Below, piece by piece: positions 21,812-32,300 of a stretch of 64,000 nucleotides of DNA. Position 1 is the stretch's first letter; every line of letters starts with the position of its first letter. Below the pieces are notes generated by a model, which was given only the letters and a program-made list of their open reading frames with translations, did not search any database and had not been told where the DNA came from. The position numbers and the translations under genes are program-made. The stretch lies in the NCBI RefSeq assembly GCF_003584565.2, contig NZ_CP031010.1:2542001-2606000 (forward strand), written 5' to 3'. This stretch comes from Alteromonas sp. RKMC-009 (GTDB lineage: Bacteria; Pseudomonadota; Gammaproteobacteria; Enterobacterales; Alteromonadaceae).

Positions 21812-22897
21812 TCACCCGTTTTGCTTTTCAAATTGCTGCATAAATTCAACCAGTGCCACAACACCTTCAACCGGCATTGCATTGTAGATACTGGCGCGCA
21901 TCCCGCCCACAGAGCGGTGCCCTTTCAACGCTTTCAGTCCGGCAGCTTCAGCCTGTTCTAAAAATGCCTGATTCAAGCCGTCATCTGCCAGATGAAAAGG
22001 CACATTCATTTTAGAACGGTTGTCAGGATGCACCGGGTTTGAGTAGAAATCACTGTTATCGATAGCACTGTACAGTAACGCCGCTTTCTCATCGTTGCGT
22101 TTTTGCATGGCGCTCAGGCCACCATTGTTCTTCAGCCATTTGAACACGAGACCCGCCAGATACCATGAGAAAGTGGGCGGAGTGTTATACATTGAATCGT
22201 GATTAGCCATCAATTCAAAATCGAAAATGGACGGGGTTTCTTTACGCGCTTTACCGATAAGGTCGTCACGAACAATTAATACCGATAAACCGGAAGGACC
22301 GATATTTTTCTGTGCGCCGGCATAAATGATGCCGTGTGCCGCCACATCCAGTGGTTGCGACAAAATACAAGAAGACATATCAGATACCAGCGGTACCTTA
22401 CCAGCCTCTGGTAACCAGTCAAAAGCAATACCATCAACGGTTTCATTAGGGCAAAAATGCAGGTAAGCCGCATTCTGGTCAACATCGCCGGCATTGACTC
22501 TTGCGACTGATTTCAGTCCGTCAATGTCAATGGTTTCACCAATCACTTTGGCATTATTGTATTTAGATGCCTCAGCAACGGCCCCTTTCGACCAGGAGCC
22601 GGTAACCATGTGCAAAGATATGTCACCGGTTTGAGAGATGTTCAGCGGCACAGAAGCAAACTGTCCGCGGCCACCACCATGGGCAAAAAGCACTTTGTAA
22701 TTGTCCGGTACGGCCAGTAAGTCGCGCAGGTCCTGCTCTGCTGTAGCGGCAACTTCAATAAAATCTTTGCCACGATGGCTGACTTCCATGACAGAGCAGC
22801 CTGAATCACGCCAGTTCAGAAATTCCGCCTGTGCCTGCTGCATGACCTCTGCAGGTAACATTGCAGGTCCTGCACTGAAGTTAAATACATTACTCAT
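21812..22897 (-). CDS. serC: phosphoserine aminotransferase
   Basis: SerC is a PLP enzyme that makes 3-phosphoserine (serine) and 4-phosphohydroxythreonine (PLP). The 361-residue protein starts [15 protein letters not shown]. The Schiff-base lysine sits in [12 protein letters not shown] near residue 197, with HGGGRGQF earlier binding the cofactor phosphate, and the protein ends in [10 protein letters not shown] plus a short tail. First gene of serC-aroA. A hairpin that probably terminates gyrA lies just upstream. Confidence 0.97.
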   Translation of the reverse strand: MSNVFNFSAGPAMLPAEVMQQAQAEFLNWRDSGCSVMEVSHRGKDFIEVAATAEQDLRDLLAVPDNYKVLFAHGGGRGQFASVPLNISQTGDISLHMVTGSWSKGAVAEASKYNNAKVIGETIDIDGLKSVARVNAGDVDQNAAYLHFCPNETVDGIAFDWLPEAGKVPLVSDMSSCILSQPLDVAAHGIIYAGAQKNIGPSGLSVLIVRDDLIGKARKETPSIFDFELMANHDSMYNTPPTFSWYLAGLVFKWLKNNGGLSAMQKRNDEKAALLYSAIDNSDFYSNPVHPDNRSKMNVPFHLADDGLNQAFLEQAEAAGLKALKGHRSVGGMRASIYNAMPVEGVVALVEFMQQFEKQNG

Positions 22898-22922
22898 AGA
22901 TTATTTCAACACCTGTAAACAC

Positions 22923-22946
22923 AACAAGCGGCAAAAGCCGCTTGTT
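22923..22946 (-). terminator. terminator-like hairpin after gyrA
   Basis: AACAAGCGGC and GCCGCTTGTT pair around AAAA. The following minus-strand bases are T-rich (GTGTTTAC) but not a clean run, so some readthrough into serC is possible. Confidence 0.6.
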
Positions 22947-22987
22947 GAATAAGAGTTAAAACGCGCTGCAGTTAACAGCGCGCCGGC

Positions 22988-25681
22988 TTATTCTTCTGTC
23001 GTTGGCTTATCGCTGTCTGAGACAGCGGCATCATTGTTAGCAGATACTTCTTCAGCGGTGTTTTCCCCGCCTTCTTCCAGTTCAAGTTCTTCGTCGATCA
23101 CTTCTTCGATACGTTGAAGACCTACTACTTTCTCATCATCAGCAGTTCTGATAAGACGTACACCCTGGGTGTTACGGCCAACCGTAGACACTTCACCGAC
23201 ACGGGTACGTACAAGTGTGCCCATGTTGCTGATAAGCATGATTTCATCGGTTTCATCAACCTGTACAGCGCCGACAACTTTACCGTTACGTTCTGACACT
23301 TTGATAGACACCACGCCCTGAGTCGCACGACTCTTAGCCGGGTAATCTTCAAGCGGCGTACGTTTACCATAACCATTTTCAGTCGCAGTAAGGATGGCGC
23401 CGTCACCACGGGGAACAATCAGAGATACTACACGCTGACCTTCCTGCAGTTTAATACCGCGAACACCCGTTGCTGTTCTGCCCATAGGACGCAGAGCCTG
23501 CAACTCTTCGCCGGTTTCCGGATCACGTTTCACTTCACCTGTTTCTGAGTCGCGCAGTTTTTCGTTAAAACGAACCACTTTACCTTCGTCAGAGAACAGC
23601 ATGATGTCGTCATCACCGTGGGTGATTGATACGCCAATCAGTTCATCGCCTTCATTAAGGTTGACGGCAATAATACCACTGGAGCGCGGTCTGGAGTACA
23701 GACTCAAATCAGTCTTTTTCACCGTACCGTTGGCTGTCGCCATGAGTACAAACTTGCCTTCTTCAAATTCTTTGATAGGTAGAATGGCAGTGATCCGCTC
23801 ATCATTTTCCAGCGGCAGAATATTCACAATAGGTTTACCACGGGCGTTCCGGCTGGCAAATGGTAACTGATAAACCTTCAACCAGTACAGACGGCCACGG
23901 GTAGAGAAACACAGGATGTGGTCATGGGTATTCGCAACCAGCAGACGCTCAATGAAATCTTCATCTTTCATCTTCGTCGCTGACTTACCTTTACCACCAC
24001 GGCGCTGTGCTTCATATTCAGTCAGTTTCTGATATTTCACATAGCCTTCGCGGGACAGCGTCACAACAACGTCTTCCTGCTCAATCAAATCTTCAATATC
24101 AATGTCATGACTTGCAGCCGTGATTTCTGTGCGACGTTCATCACCAAATTCATCACGCACTTTTTCGAGCTCTTCGCGAATCACTTCCATCAGACGCTCA
24201 GGGCTACGCAGAATGTGCAGTAACTCAGCGATGATGGCCAGTAGCTCTTTGTACTCATCAAGGATCTTTTCGTGCTCAAGACCTGTCAGTTTATGAAGAC
24301 GCAGATCAAGGATGGCCTGTGCCTGTTGTTCTGTCAGGTAGTACTTGCCGTCACGGATACCAAATTCCGGCGTCAGCCAGTCCGGACGGGCTGCATCATC
24401 ACCGGCACGCTCAAGCATGTCAGCAACATCACCCAGGTTCCAGCCCTGAGCAACCAAAGCTTTCTTAGCTTCAGAAGGACTCGGCGAAGCTTTAATAAGC
24501 TCAATGATAGGATCGATGTTGGTCAGTGCAATGGCAAGACCTTCAAGGATATGGGCACGGTCCCGCGCTTTACGCAGTTCGTATACCGTACGGCGGGTAA
24601 CCACTTCACGACGGTGAAGGATAAACGCCTCTAGCATTTCCTTGAGGTTAAATACTTTAGGCTGACCGTTATCCAGTGCCACCATATTAATACCGAATAC
24701 TGTTTGTAGCTGGGTATTGGCATACAGGTGGTTAAGCAGTACTTCCGCCGACTCGTTGCGTTTTACTTCAACAACAATGCGCATACCGTCTTTGTCAGAC
24801 TCATCACGCAGGGCAGAAATACCTTCGATACGTTTTTCTTTTACCAGTTCAGCGATCTTTTCAATCAGGCGGGCTTTGTTTACCTGATAAGGGATCTCGT
24901 TAACAATAATGGTTTCTTTACCATTACTGTCAGTTTCGATTTCCGCCTTGGCACGCAGATAGATTTTGCCACGACCGGTACGGTAAGCATCATCAATACC
25001 CTTACGTCCACTGATCATCGCCGCAGTAGGGAAATCCGGACCCGGAATATACTGCATCAGCTCTTCAACGGTAACGGCAGGATTCTCTATCATTGCGATA
25101 CAGCCGTTAACCACTTCAGTGAGGTTGTGGGGCGGAATGTTTGTTGCCATACCAACGGCAATACCGGAAGAGCCGTTTACCAGCAGGTTCGGCACCTTAG
25201 TAGGTAGAACCTCAGGGATTTGCTCTGTACCGTCATAGTTAGGTACAAAATCTACGGTTTCTTTATCAAGATCCGCCAGTAACTCATGGGCAATTTTTGC
25301 CATACGTACTTCGGTATAACGCATGGCCGCGGCAGAGTCGCCGTCTACAGAACCGAAGTTACCCTGCCCGTCTACCAGCATGTAGCGCAAAGAGAATGGC
25401 TGTGCCATACGTACGATGGTGTCGTATACCGCACTGTCACCATGAGGGTGATATTTACCGATAACATCACCCACCACACGGGCCGATTTCTTATACGGTT
25501 TATTGAAGTCGTTTTTGAGTTCGTTCATCGCGAAGAGTACGCGGCGGTGAACCGGCTTGAGGCCGTCCCTTACGTCAGGCAATGCGCGCCCGACAATAAC
25601 GCTCATCGCATAATCAAGGTAGGAGTTTTTAAGCTCTTCCTCGATATTTATGGGGAGAATTTCTTTAGCGTTATCAGTCAT
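22988..25681 (-). CDS. gyrA: DNA gyrase subunit A
   Basis: GyrA is the DNA-cleaving subunit of gyrase, which introduces negative supercoils. In this 897-residue protein the catalytic Tyr122 lies in [10 protein letters not shown]. The quinolone-resistance region reads GDSAVYD, with Ser83 and Asp87 both wild type, which predicts no target-site resistance at these two positions. The GyrA box QRRGGKG begins the C-terminal DNA-wrapping beta-pinwheel, and the protein ends in an acidic Glu/Asp-rich tail. It is divergent from ubiG, the same neighbourhood as in E. coli. AAGGGA precedes the ATG. Confidence 0.98.
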   Translation of the reverse strand: MTDNAKEILPINIEEELKNSYLDYAMSVIVGRALPDVRDGLKPVHRRVLFAMNELKNDFNKPYKKSARVVGDVIGKYHPHGDSAVYDTIVRMAQPFSLRYMLVDGQGNFGSVDGDSAAAMRYTEVRMAKIAHELLADLDKETVDFVPNYDGTEQIPEVLPTKVPNLLVNGSSGIAVGMATNIPPHNLTEVVNGCIAMIENPAVTVEELMQYIPGPDFPTAAMISGRKGIDDAYRTGRGKIYLRAKAEIETDSNGKETIIVNEIPYQVNKARLIEKIAELVKEKRIEGISALRDESDKDGMRIVVEVKRNESAEVLLNHLYANTQLQTVFGINMVALDNGQPKVFNLKEMLEAFILHRREVVTRRTVYELRKARDRAHILEGLAIALTNIDPIIELIKASPSPSEAKKALVAQGWNLGDVADMLERAGDDAARPDWLTPEFGIRDGKYYLTEQQAQAILDLRLHKLTGLEHEKILDEYKELLAIIAELLHILRSPERLMEVIREELEKVRDEFGDERRTEITAASHDIDIEDLIEQEDVVVTLSREGYVKYQKLTEYEAQRRGGKGKSATKMKDEDFIERLLVANTHDHILCFSTRGRLYWLKVYQLPFASRNARGKPIVNILPLENDERITAILPIKEFEEGKFVLMATANGTVKKTDLSLYSRPRSSGIIAVNLNEGDELIGVSITHGDDDIMLFSDEGKVVRFNEKLRDSETGEVKRDPETGEELQALRPMGRTATGVRGIKLQEGQRVVSLIVPRGDGAILTATENGYGKRTPLEDYPAKSRATQGVVSIKVSERNGKVVGAVQVDETDEIMLISNMGTLVRTRVGEVSTVGRNTQGVRLIRTADDEKVVGLQRIEEVIDEELELEEGGENTAEEVSANNDAAVSDSDKPTTEE

Positions 25682-25971
25682 AAACTGCTATGTCCCTTGA
25701 TTCAAGTTCAAGCGTATCCAATGTCACGCACTTTTAAATGCAGCTAAGAACAGCGCTTTCTTATTATGGGTTTTACAAGTAATCATTGAGTGTATCACCG
25801 GATGACAGATTTATGTAGCGCTTAATACCCGCAAATGGGGCTGTTATTACCAACCGATTACTTTTCACGCAATTAATCCACTTTAATACACAAATCGTCC
25901 CTTTTACTGCTTTGATCATGTATCGTATTTATCAAAATCAATCTCCTCTATCTGATAATACGAGCACCAGT

Positions 25972-26676
25972 ATGTCGAATGTCGATGAACAAGAAATTGC
26001 CAAATTCAGTGAACTGGCCTCCCGTTGGTGGGATACCGAAAGTGAATTCAAACCTCTGCATTTAATTAATCCGTTAAGGCTTGATTTTGTACAGCAGCAC
26101 TGTGATGGTCTGTTTGAAAAGAAAGTGTTGGATATTGGTTGTGGCGGCGGCATTCTTGCAGAATCCATGGCTAAACTGGGTGCTGATGTGACCGGTATTG
26201 ATTTGGCGTCTGCTTCTTTAGAGGTTGCTAAACTTCATGGTCTCGAATCCGGTGTAAAAGTTGATTATCAGTGTGTTTCTGCAGAAGCCTTTGCAGAACA
26301 AAGACCCGGAGAGTTTGATGTGGTGACCTGTATGGAAATGCTCGAGCACGTTCCTGATCCGGCATCGATCATCGCAGCCTGCGCCAGGCTGGTTAAGCCA
26401 AGTGGTCATGTATTTCTGTCTACTTTAAACAGAAATGTGAAATCCTGGCTGATGGGCATCGTTGGCGCCGAGTATATCCTCAAGCTGGTACCAAAAGGTA
26501 CACATCAGCATGCCCGTTTTATTAAGCCTTCAGAATTAATGGCAATGACCGATAAGGTTGATCTGTTTGCCAGAAACACCACAGGTCTGCATATGGATCC
26601 GCTAAGCCGCCAGTTCTACTTATCGGACAAAAACATCGATGTTAACTACATCGTCCATACGCAAAAAAGCCTGTAG
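25972..26676 (+). CDS. ubiG: ubiquinone biosynthesis O-methyltransferase UbiG
   Basis: UbiG carries out both O-methylations of ubiquinone synthesis. SAM-methyltransferase motif I is [16 protein letters not shown], followed by [14 protein letters not shown] and [13 protein letters not shown], close to the E. coli protein. Start choice is uncertain: ATG 25972 gives [12 protein letters not shown] and 234 residues, close to the family length, while the in-frame ATG at 25918 would add 18 residues. Neither has a convincing Shine-Dalgarno. It is divergent from gyrA and ends four bases before the first NrdR box of nrdA. Confidence 0.93.
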   Translation: MSNVDEQEIAKFSELASRWWDTESEFKPLHLINPLRLDFVQQHCDGLFEKKVLDIGCGGGILAESMAKLGADVTGIDLASASLEVAKLHGLESGVKVDYQCVSAEAFAEQRPGEFDVVTCMEMLEHVPDPASIIAACARLVKPSGHVFLSTLNRNVKSWLMGIVGAEYILKLVPKGTHQHARFIKPSELMAMTDKVDLFARNTTGLHMDPLSRQFYLSDKNIDVNYIVHTQKSL

Positions 26677-26679
26677 AAA

Positions 26680-26726
26680 ACACTATATATAGTATTTAAG
26701 AATAAATATTACGCTATATGTCGTAT
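26680..26726 (+). promoter_or_regulatory. tandem NrdR boxes upstream of nrdAB
   Basis: ACACTATATATAGTAT (26680-26695) and ACGCTATATGTCGTAT (26711-26726) both fit the NrdR box pattern (acaCwAtATaTwgtgt). Their starts are 31 bases apart, the three-helical-turn phasing known for NrdR pairs. NrdR with bound ATP/dATP represses ribonucleotide reductase genes. The pair begins only four bases after the ubiG stop and about 400 bases before the nrdA start, which implies a long leader. Confidence 0.8.
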
Positions 26727-26764
26727 TTGTAACCAACCCGCTTTAAGCGATTAAAACTTTTTAA

Positions 26765-26874
26765 CCGGCGATCAAAAAAAGTAAAAAATGGTTGCATCTG
26801 TCTGATTTGGCTTAGTCATGCCGCTCATAGGTGAGTTACCACTAACCTTTTTCAGGGACCGTTTTGATCGCTGG
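26765..26874 (+). promoter_or_regulatory. structured element in the nrdA leader
   Basis: The 372 bases between the NrdR boxes and nrdA hold no convincing gene but do hold nested inverted repeats. CCGGCGATCAAAA (26765-26777) pairs with TTTTGATCGCTGG (26862-26874). Inside it AAAAAtGGTT (about 26783-26792) pairs with AACCTTTTT (26845-26853). Inside that are GCAT/ATGC and the small hairpin CTCATAGGTGAG. Downstream are GGTT-GCAA-AACC (a GNRA tetraloop, about 26893-26904) and CCAGgCAG/CTGCTGG (about 26982-27006). No T run follows, so it is not a terminator of ubiG. I do not recognise a known riboswitch class. Confidence 0.45.
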
Positions 26875-27100
26875 ATAAACCACCAGATATTGGGTTGCAA
26901 AACCACGCAAACCTCACTATCTTGTGTCTTGTCCGACGGGTGTTTTAGAACAATAAAGTAGTAAAAAAACACGGGATCCCGCCAGGCAGTAAGGGATCTC
27001 TGCTGGATCAAGCTTTCAAGGCTTAGCAAATTCAATTTTATAAAGATGAAAAGGGTGCCAACTCTTGCTTCATGCGCTAACAAACTAACGGCCAGTACAA

Positions 27101-29428
27101 ATGAACAACAACTTGTATGTCACTAAACGCAATGGCGAAAAAGAAGTCATTGAGTTAGATAAGATCCATAAAGTGATCACGTGGGCAGCAGAAGGGTTAA
27201 ATAACGTTTCTGTTTCTCAGGTAGAAATCAAAGCTCAGATCCAATTTTACGATGGTATCAAGACCGGCGAAATCCACGAGACATTGATCAAGTCTGCAGC
27301 CGATCTTATTTCAACAGATGCGCCTGATTATCAGTATCTTGCAGCCCGTCTGGCTATCTTCCACCTGCGTAAAAAAGCATATGGTCAGTTTGAGCCGCCT
27401 AAATTGTTTGATCATGTTAAAAAGATGGTTGAACAGGGTAAGTATGACGAGCACCTGTTGTCTGACTACACGCAAGCTGAATTTGAGGCGATGGATGATT
27501 TCATCGATCACTGGCGTGATATGACCTTCAGTTATGCTGCTGTTAAGCAGCTTGAAGGTAAGTATCTGGTACAAAACCGTGTTACCGGCGACATCTATGA
27601 AAGTGCCCAGTTCCTGTATGTTCTGGTAGCAGCCTGCCTGTTTGCTGACTACCCGAAAGAAACCCGTCTTGACTATGTTCGTCGTTTTTACGATGCAACA
27701 TCGACTTTCAAGATTTCTCTGCCTACACCGATTATGTCCGGTGTGCGTACCCCTACCCGTCAGTTCAGTTCATGCGTACTGATTGAAACCGGTGATAGTC
27801 TGGATTCTATCAACGCCACCGCCAGCGCCATCGTAAAATACGTGAGTCAGCGTGCCGGTATTGGTGTAAACGCTGGTCGCATTCGTGCACTGGGTAGTCC
27901 AATCCGTGGTGGTGAAGCTTTCCACACCGGTTGTATTCCTTTCTACAAGTACTTCCAGACTGCAGTAAAAAGCTGCTCTCAGGGCGGTGTTCGTGGTGGT
28001 GCAGCGACGTTGTTCTACCCGCTGTGGCACATGGAAGTTGAATCACTGCTGGTATTGAAAAATAACCGTGGTGTTGAAGAAAACCGCGTACGTCATCTCG
28101 ACTACGGCGTGCAATTCAACAAGCTGATGTATCAGCGTATGATGAAAGACGGCTACATCACACTGTTCAGCCCGTCTGATGTACCCGGTCTGTACGATGC
28201 TTTCTTTGCTGATCAGAACAAGTTCGAAGAGCTGTATGTGAAATACGAACAGGATGACTCCATTCGTAAGAAGCAAATTAAAGCTATGGAACTGTTCAGT
28301 CTGTTTATGCAGGAACGTGCTTCAACCGGCCGCATCTACCTGCAAAACGTTGACCACTGTAATACTCACAGCCCGTTTGACCCGGCTGTCGCTCCTGTCC
28401 GTCAGAGCAACCTGTGTCTTGAAATCGCGCTGCCGACCAAGCCGCTGGAGCACGTAAACGACGAAAATGGCGAAATTGCACTGTGTACGCTGTCAGCATT
28501 TAACTTAGGCGCGATCAAATCTCTGGATGAATTTGAAGAATTATCCGACCTGGCTGTGCGTGCACTGGACAGCCTGCTGGATTATCAGGATTACCCGGTT
28601 CCGGCGGCATACCATGCCACTATGAATCGTCGTACGCTGGGTATAGGTGTTATCAACTTCGCTTATTATCTTGCGAAGAATGGCGTTAAGTATTCTGACT
28701 TCAGCGCAAACCCGCTTATTCACCGTACGTTTGAAGCGATGCAGTACCATTTATTAAAAGCGTCTGTGAATCTGGCAAAAGAGAAAGGTGCGTGTCCTAA
28801 ATTTAATGAGACCACCTACTCTAAAGGTATTCTGCCTATCGATACCTACAAAAAAGATTTGGACGCCATTTGTAACGAACCTTTACACATGGACTGGGAA
28901 GGCCTGCGCGCTGAAATGATGGAGCACGGGCTACGTAATTCTACGCTGTCTGCACTGATGCCGTCTGAAACGTCTTCGCAGATTTCCAATGCAACCAATG
29001 GTATCGAGCCGCCCCGTGGTCATATCAGCATTAAATCAAGTAAAGATGGTGTACTGAAGCAAGTTGTCCCTGAATATGAAAATCTTAAAGATGCCTATGA
29101 ACTGCTGTGGGATATTCCGTCCAATGACGGTTACCTGCAACTGGTTGGCATTATGCAGAAATTCGTTGACCAGACTATTTCTGCTAACACCAGTTACGAT
29201 CCGGGCAAATATGAAAGCGGTAAGGTACCGATGAAGTTGCTGCTCAAAGATCTGCTGACCTCATACAAGCTGGGTGTGAAGACACTGTATTATCATAACA
29301 CCCGTGACGGTAACACCGACACCAGCTCTATGGAAGTCAAACAAGGCCAGGCGAAACCTCAACCACAAGCGCAAACCGCTGTGATTGAAGAAGACGACGA
29401 CTGTGCCGGCGGTGCATGTAAAATTTAA
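27101..29428 (+). CDS. nrdA: class Ia ribonucleoside-diphosphate reductase subunit alpha
   Basis: NrdA reduces ribonucleoside diphosphates using a radical relayed from NrdB. The 775-residue protein has an N-terminal ATP-cone ([20 protein letters not shown], the dATP activity site). The redox cysteines lie in FSSCVLIE and CTLSAFNLG, the thiyl-radical cysteine in [10 protein letters not shown], and the C-terminal shuttle pair is Cys768/Cys773 in CAGGACKI. All expected cysteines are present. Expression is probably repressed by NrdR through the paired boxes upstream. No strong Shine-Dalgarno precedes the ATG; the N-terminus [12 protein letters not shown] aligns with the family. Confidence 0.97.
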   Translation: MNNNLYVTKRNGEKEVIELDKIHKVITWAAEGLNNVSVSQVEIKAQIQFYDGIKTGEIHETLIKSAADLISTDAPDYQYLAARLAIFHLRKKAYGQFEPPKLFDHVKKMVEQGKYDEHLLSDYTQAEFEAMDDFIDHWRDMTFSYAAVKQLEGKYLVQNRVTGDIYESAQFLYVLVAACLFADYPKETRLDYVRRFYDATSTFKISLPTPIMSGVRTPTRQFSSCVLIETGDSLDSINATASAIVKYVSQRAGIGVNAGRIRALGSPIRGGEAFHTGCIPFYKYFQTAVKSCSQGGVRGGAATLFYPLWHMEVESLLVLKNNRGVEENRVRHLDYGVQFNKLMYQRMMKDGYITLFSPSDVPGLYDAFFADQNKFEELYVKYEQDDSIRKKQIKAMELFSLFMQERASTGRIYLQNVDHCNTHSPFDPAVAPVRQSNLCLEIALPTKPLEHVNDENGEIALCTLSAFNLGAIKSLDEFEELSDLAVRALDSLLDYQDYPVPAAYHATMNRRTLGIGVINFAYYLAKNGVKYSDFSANPLIHRTFEAMQYHLLKASVNLAKEKGACPKFNETTYSKGILPIDTYKKDLDAICNEPLHMDWEGLRAEMMEHGLRNSTLSALMPSETSSQISNATNGIEPPRGHISIKSSKDGVLKQVVPEYENLKDAYELLWDIPSNDGYLQLVGIMQKFVDQTISANTSYDPGKYESGKVPMKLLLKDLLTSYKLGVKTLYYHNTRDGNTDTSSMEVKQGQAKPQPQAQTAVIEEDDDCAGGACKI

Positions 29429-29433
29429 CGATA

Positions 29434-29453
29434 AACCAGGGCTTGCCCTGGTT
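29434..29453 (+). other. CUUG-tetraloop hairpin between nrdA and nrdB
   Basis: AACCAGGG and CCCTGGTT pair around CTTG, an unusually stable tetraloop. It lies five bases after the nrdA stop, and the sequence after it is TTTC then CCGTTTTTAAC rather than a clean T run. It may be an attenuator or a stability element that sets the nrdA:nrdB ratio. Confidence 0.55.
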
Positions 29454-29499
29454 TCTTCCGTTTTTAACTGATAAATCTGTTCTGAGTACTATCGTAGTT

Positions 29500-30630
29500 A
29501 TGAAATACACAACGTTTAATCAACAAAGCGTCAATCCTCTCGTCGAGCCTATGTTTTTCGGTAATCCTGTTAACGTAGCCCGTTACGATCAGCAGAAGCA
29601 CAGCATTTTCGAAAAACTCATTGAAAAACAAATCAGTTTCTTCTGGCGACCGGAAGAAGTTGACGTTACGCGTGACCGTGTAGACTTCCAGAAACTCACA
29701 GAGCCTGAGCAGCACATTTTTATTTCTAACCTGAAATATCAAACCTTGCTGGATTCCGTTCAGGGCCGCAGTCCGAATATTGCATTCCTGCCCATCGTGT
29801 CATTACCGGAACTGGAAACCTGGATTGAAACCTGGTCTTTCTTTGAGACGATTCACTCCCGTTCTTACACTCATATTCTTCGTAACCTGTTTTCCGATCC
29901 AAGTGCAATTTTTGAAGACATCGTGGTTAACGAGCAAATCAAGCGCCGTGCTGCTGATATTTCCAGATACTACGATGATCTGATTTTCCACACACAGTTG
30001 TGGCAGACACAAGGTGAAGGCGTTCATACCGTTGACGGCGAAGTATACGAAGTGAACATGCGTGTTCTGAAGAAGAAAATGTACTTGTGCATGAATTCAG
30101 TTAATGCCCTGGAAGCGGTTCGCTTCTATGTGTCCTTTGCCTGCACCTTCGCGTTTGCTGAGCGTGAGCTGATGGAAGGTAACGCAAAAATTATCCGTCT
30201 GATTGCCCGTGATGAAAACCTGCACCTGTCCTCTACTCAGCACGTGCTGAACCTGTGGGCCAGAGGCAAGGACGATCCTGAGATGGCAGAAATCGCCGCG
30301 GAGTGCCATGAAGAGGCACGCCAGATCTTCATCAGCGCTGTTGAGCAGGAGAAGGAATGGGCTGATTACCTGTTCAAGAACGGCTCAATGATCGGTATGA
30401 ATAAGGAAATTCTGTGTCAGTACGTGGAATACATCGCGAATCAGCGTATGACCGCTATTGGCTTTGACGCACCATACGAAGTAAAAAGTAATCCACTGCC
30501 GTGGATGAACAACTACCTGAACTCAGACAACGTACAGGTTGCGCCTCAGGAATCAGAGATCAGTTCCTATCTGGTAGGTCAGATTGACTCTTCAGTCAGC
30601 GAAGATGACTTCGCCGATTTTGAATTGTAA
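29500..30630 (+). CDS. nrdB: class Ia ribonucleoside-diphosphate reductase subunit beta
   Basis: NrdB carries the diferric-tyrosyl radical cofactor. Starting at ATG 29500 it is 376 residues, the E. coli length, and begins MKYTTFNQQ; an earlier in-frame start at 29443 falls in the intergenic hairpin region. The radical tyrosine is Tyr123 in HSRSYTHI. Iron ligands are Asp85 (LLDSVQGR), Glu116 and His119 (FFETIHS), plus later Glu and His residues in FAERELMEG and RDENLHL. The C-terminal [18 protein letters not shown] tail binds NrdA. Confidence 0.97.
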   Translation: MKYTTFNQQSVNPLVEPMFFGNPVNVARYDQQKHSIFEKLIEKQISFFWRPEEVDVTRDRVDFQKLTEPEQHIFISNLKYQTLLDSVQGRSPNIAFLPIVSLPELETWIETWSFFETIHSRSYTHILRNLFSDPSAIFEDIVVNEQIKRRAADISRYYDDLIFHTQLWQTQGEGVHTVDGEVYEVNMRVLKKKMYLCMNSVNALEAVRFYVSFACTFAFAERELMEGNAKIIRLIARDENLHLSSTQHVLNLWARGKDDPEMAEIAAECHEEARQIFISAVEQEKEWADYLFKNGSMIGMNKEILCQYVEYIANQRMTAIGFDAPYEVKSNPLPWMNNYLNSDNVQVAPQESEISSYLVGQIDSSVSEDDFADFEL

Positions 30631-30648
30631 TTCCTACCTTCCCCGTTA

Positions 30649-30921
30649 ATGGGAAAACCTGAATCCACACTTCGTATCGATATTGTCGATGCGGAGTGTG
30701 TTGATGCCGTACCGGATAAAACACTGCTGGAATCTTTGGAATCCGCAGGTGTGGCTTGTCATTATCATTGCCGCGACGGTTTCTGCGGAGCCTGCCGGAC
30801 TAAATTAATAGAAGGGTCAGTGGAATATACCACAGACCCCCTCGCCTTTATTGACGACGATGAAATACTGCCCTGTTGCTGTAAGCCGGTAACAAACATC
30901 AAAATAGATGTTCCGCTTTAA
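30649..30921 (+). CDS. yfaE: [2Fe-2S] ferredoxin YfaE, NrdB cofactor maintenance
   Basis: YfaE is a plant-type ferredoxin that delivers electrons to regenerate the NrdB tyrosyl radical. The 90-residue protein has cluster cysteines Cys41, Cys46 and Cys49 in HCRDGFCGACR, with the fourth in the PCCCKP triplet (76-78). It follows nrdB by 18 bases in the conserved order nrdA-nrdB-yfaE. Confidence 0.92.
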   Translation: MGKPESTLRIDIVDAECVDAVPDKTLLESLESAGVACHYHCRDGFCGACRTKLIEGSVEYTTDPLAFIDDDEILPCCCKPVTNIKIDVPL

Positions 30922-30956
30922 CTCACCTGACTTTACGCATTATCAGGAATGGATCT

Positions 30957-31292
30957 TTAGCAATCCTTATCTTCCAGATCCATTTTATCTTTCATTTTCT
31001 CACAGCCGTCTTCAATAGCATTACCGGCATCGTCGGCCCACTCTTCTGCTTTATCTTTAGCATCGTCAGTCCAGTCTTCCGCCTTATCAGCTGCATCTTC
31101 AGCAAATTCCTCTGTCTTATCTGCCAGATCAGATGCTGCATTTTTTGCATCATCAAATGCACTGCTGGCGGCACTTTTGGCTTTAGTCATTGAGTCTTCA
31201 GCCTGTTCCTGTTTTTCTTCGCTACATGCGCCAAGCACGCAGGTAAACAGACCAATGCAGAGTAATGATGAGAGTTGTTTTGTCATTTTCAT
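30957..31292 (-). CDS. small acidic lipoprotein with LEA-like 11-residue repeats
   Basis: A 111-residue protein with a lipoprotein signal peptide and lipobox VLGAC (acylated Cys23). The mature part is strongly acidic and helical, with three consecutive 11-residue repeats at residues 59-69 (KTEEFAEDAAD), 70-80 (KAEDWTDDAKD) and 81-91 (KAEEWADDAGN). A looser Ala/Asp-rich lead-in precedes them. Undecad amphipathic repeats resemble group 3 LEA proteins, which suggests membrane or stress protection. Two further cysteines, Cys97 and Cys111, bracket the C-terminal KMKDKMDLEDKD and could form a disulfide. It is convergent with yfaE. I recognise no named family. Confidence 0.75.
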   Translation of the reverse strand: MKMTKQLSSLLCIGLFTCVLGACSEEKQEQAEDSMTKAKSAASSAFDDAKNAASDLADKTEEFAEDAADKAEDWTDDAKDKAEEWADDAGNAIEDGCEKMKDKMDLEDKDC

Positions 31293-31433
31293 ATGTCTTT
31301 CCTTTTACGCAGTTGAGTGTGTACTGATGTTAATCCTGCGGGCAATCAATACCTGCAGGACTGGTTAAAAATAACACAATATTACAAGGTAACAACAGCC
31401 ACCTGAGTTTTATGGCTGCTGAACCGTATGCTG

Positions 31434-32009
31434 TCAGTGCTTATCGGCACGGCTCTGAAACTTACGTTCTTCCGTGTTGATTTTGATCCACTCGCCGGTA
31501 CTGATGTACTCCGGCACCTGAACAACCAGACCGGTAGACAAAGTAGCGGGTTTGGTACGGGACGTCGCAGAGGCTCCCTTAATGGAAGGGTCAGTTTCTA
31601 CCACTTCCAGTTCAACACTCATGGGTAAATCAAGAGCTACCGGCACTTCGCTCACTACCAGAACCTGAATACCGTCAGTTTCTTCGTTAATGAACAAAGC
31701 TTCATCAGCAATACTGTCTTTATTCAGATGGTAAGGCGTATAATCTTCCTTATCCATGAATACATATTCATCGCCGTCGATGTAAGAGAACATTGCTGGA
31801 CGGCGCACTAAATCGGCCATTTCCAGCATGTCAGAGTCCTTAAATGTTTCATCATATTTTGCACCGCTTACCACATCGTACATACGCATACGATAAATGC
31901 TGCCGCCTGCACGGCCCTGTGGTACAGAACGATCAATATCTCTGACAATACATGTCTTACCGTCAAAAATGATGGTGTTATTCTTTTTAATTTCACTTGC
32001 CTTAGGCAT
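31434..32009 (-). CDS. efpL: elongation factor P-like protein EfpL (YeiP)
   Basis: EfpL is a paralogue of EF-P that helps ribosomes through poly-proline and other stalling motifs. The 191-residue protein has three beta-barrel domains. It follows YeiP rather than EF-P in [16 protein letters not shown] and in [24 protein letters not shown]. The loop that reaches the peptidyl-transfer centre reads SVPQGRAGG with Arg33 at the tip, not the modified Lys of EF-P, the known mark of EfpL. Monocistronic, flanked by about 140 and 290 bases. No efp proper or EpmA/B lies in this window. Confidence 0.92.
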   Translation of the reverse strand: MPKASEIKKNNTIIFDGKTCIVRDIDRSVPQGRAGGSIYRMRMYDVVSGAKYDETFKDSDMLEMADLVRRPAMFSYIDGDEYVFMDKEDYTPYHLNKDSIADEALFINEETDGIQVLVVSEVPVALDLPMSVELEVVETDPSIKGASATSRTKPATLSTGLVVQVPEYISTGEWIKINTEERKFQSRADKH

Positions 32010-32300
32010 GGCGGTTCCCTGTATTAGTAAATCAGACCAGCGGGTCCAATCAGAAGTGGAAAGTCTCTATTTTCCGCGATTTTTCGTCGGTTAGAAAGCG
32101 TTTTGAATGCCTGTTTTTCCGAAACAAGCGGGATAAGAGAGCCCGGATCCAGATTCCTGGTTGCAGTGTAAAAATCATTCTATGCTTATTCGATTAAATA
32201 CCGGCATGCCTTACAGCATAACCGTGAATATAAGAAATTTATTGCCGGATAAAACTCTTTCATCCAGGATTACCCTGACGAAATAACCGTAGCAAAGAAC

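Noticed and set aside
24728..25207. 159-codon open frame antisense to gyrA
   Set aside because: It is a shadow of the conserved gyrA reading frame with no independent support.
26772..27083. 103-codon open frame on the minus strand in the nrdA leader
   Set aside because: Composition and the run of rare-looking residues are not protein-like, there is no ribosome site, and it coincides with the inverted repeats. It is best explained as chance within structured noncoding sequence.
31320..31433. Hairpins between the acidic lipoprotein and efpL (TCCTGC/GCAGGA and CAGCCA/TGGCTG)
   Set aside because: Neither is followed by a T run on the relevant strand and the stems are short, so no terminator is claimed.
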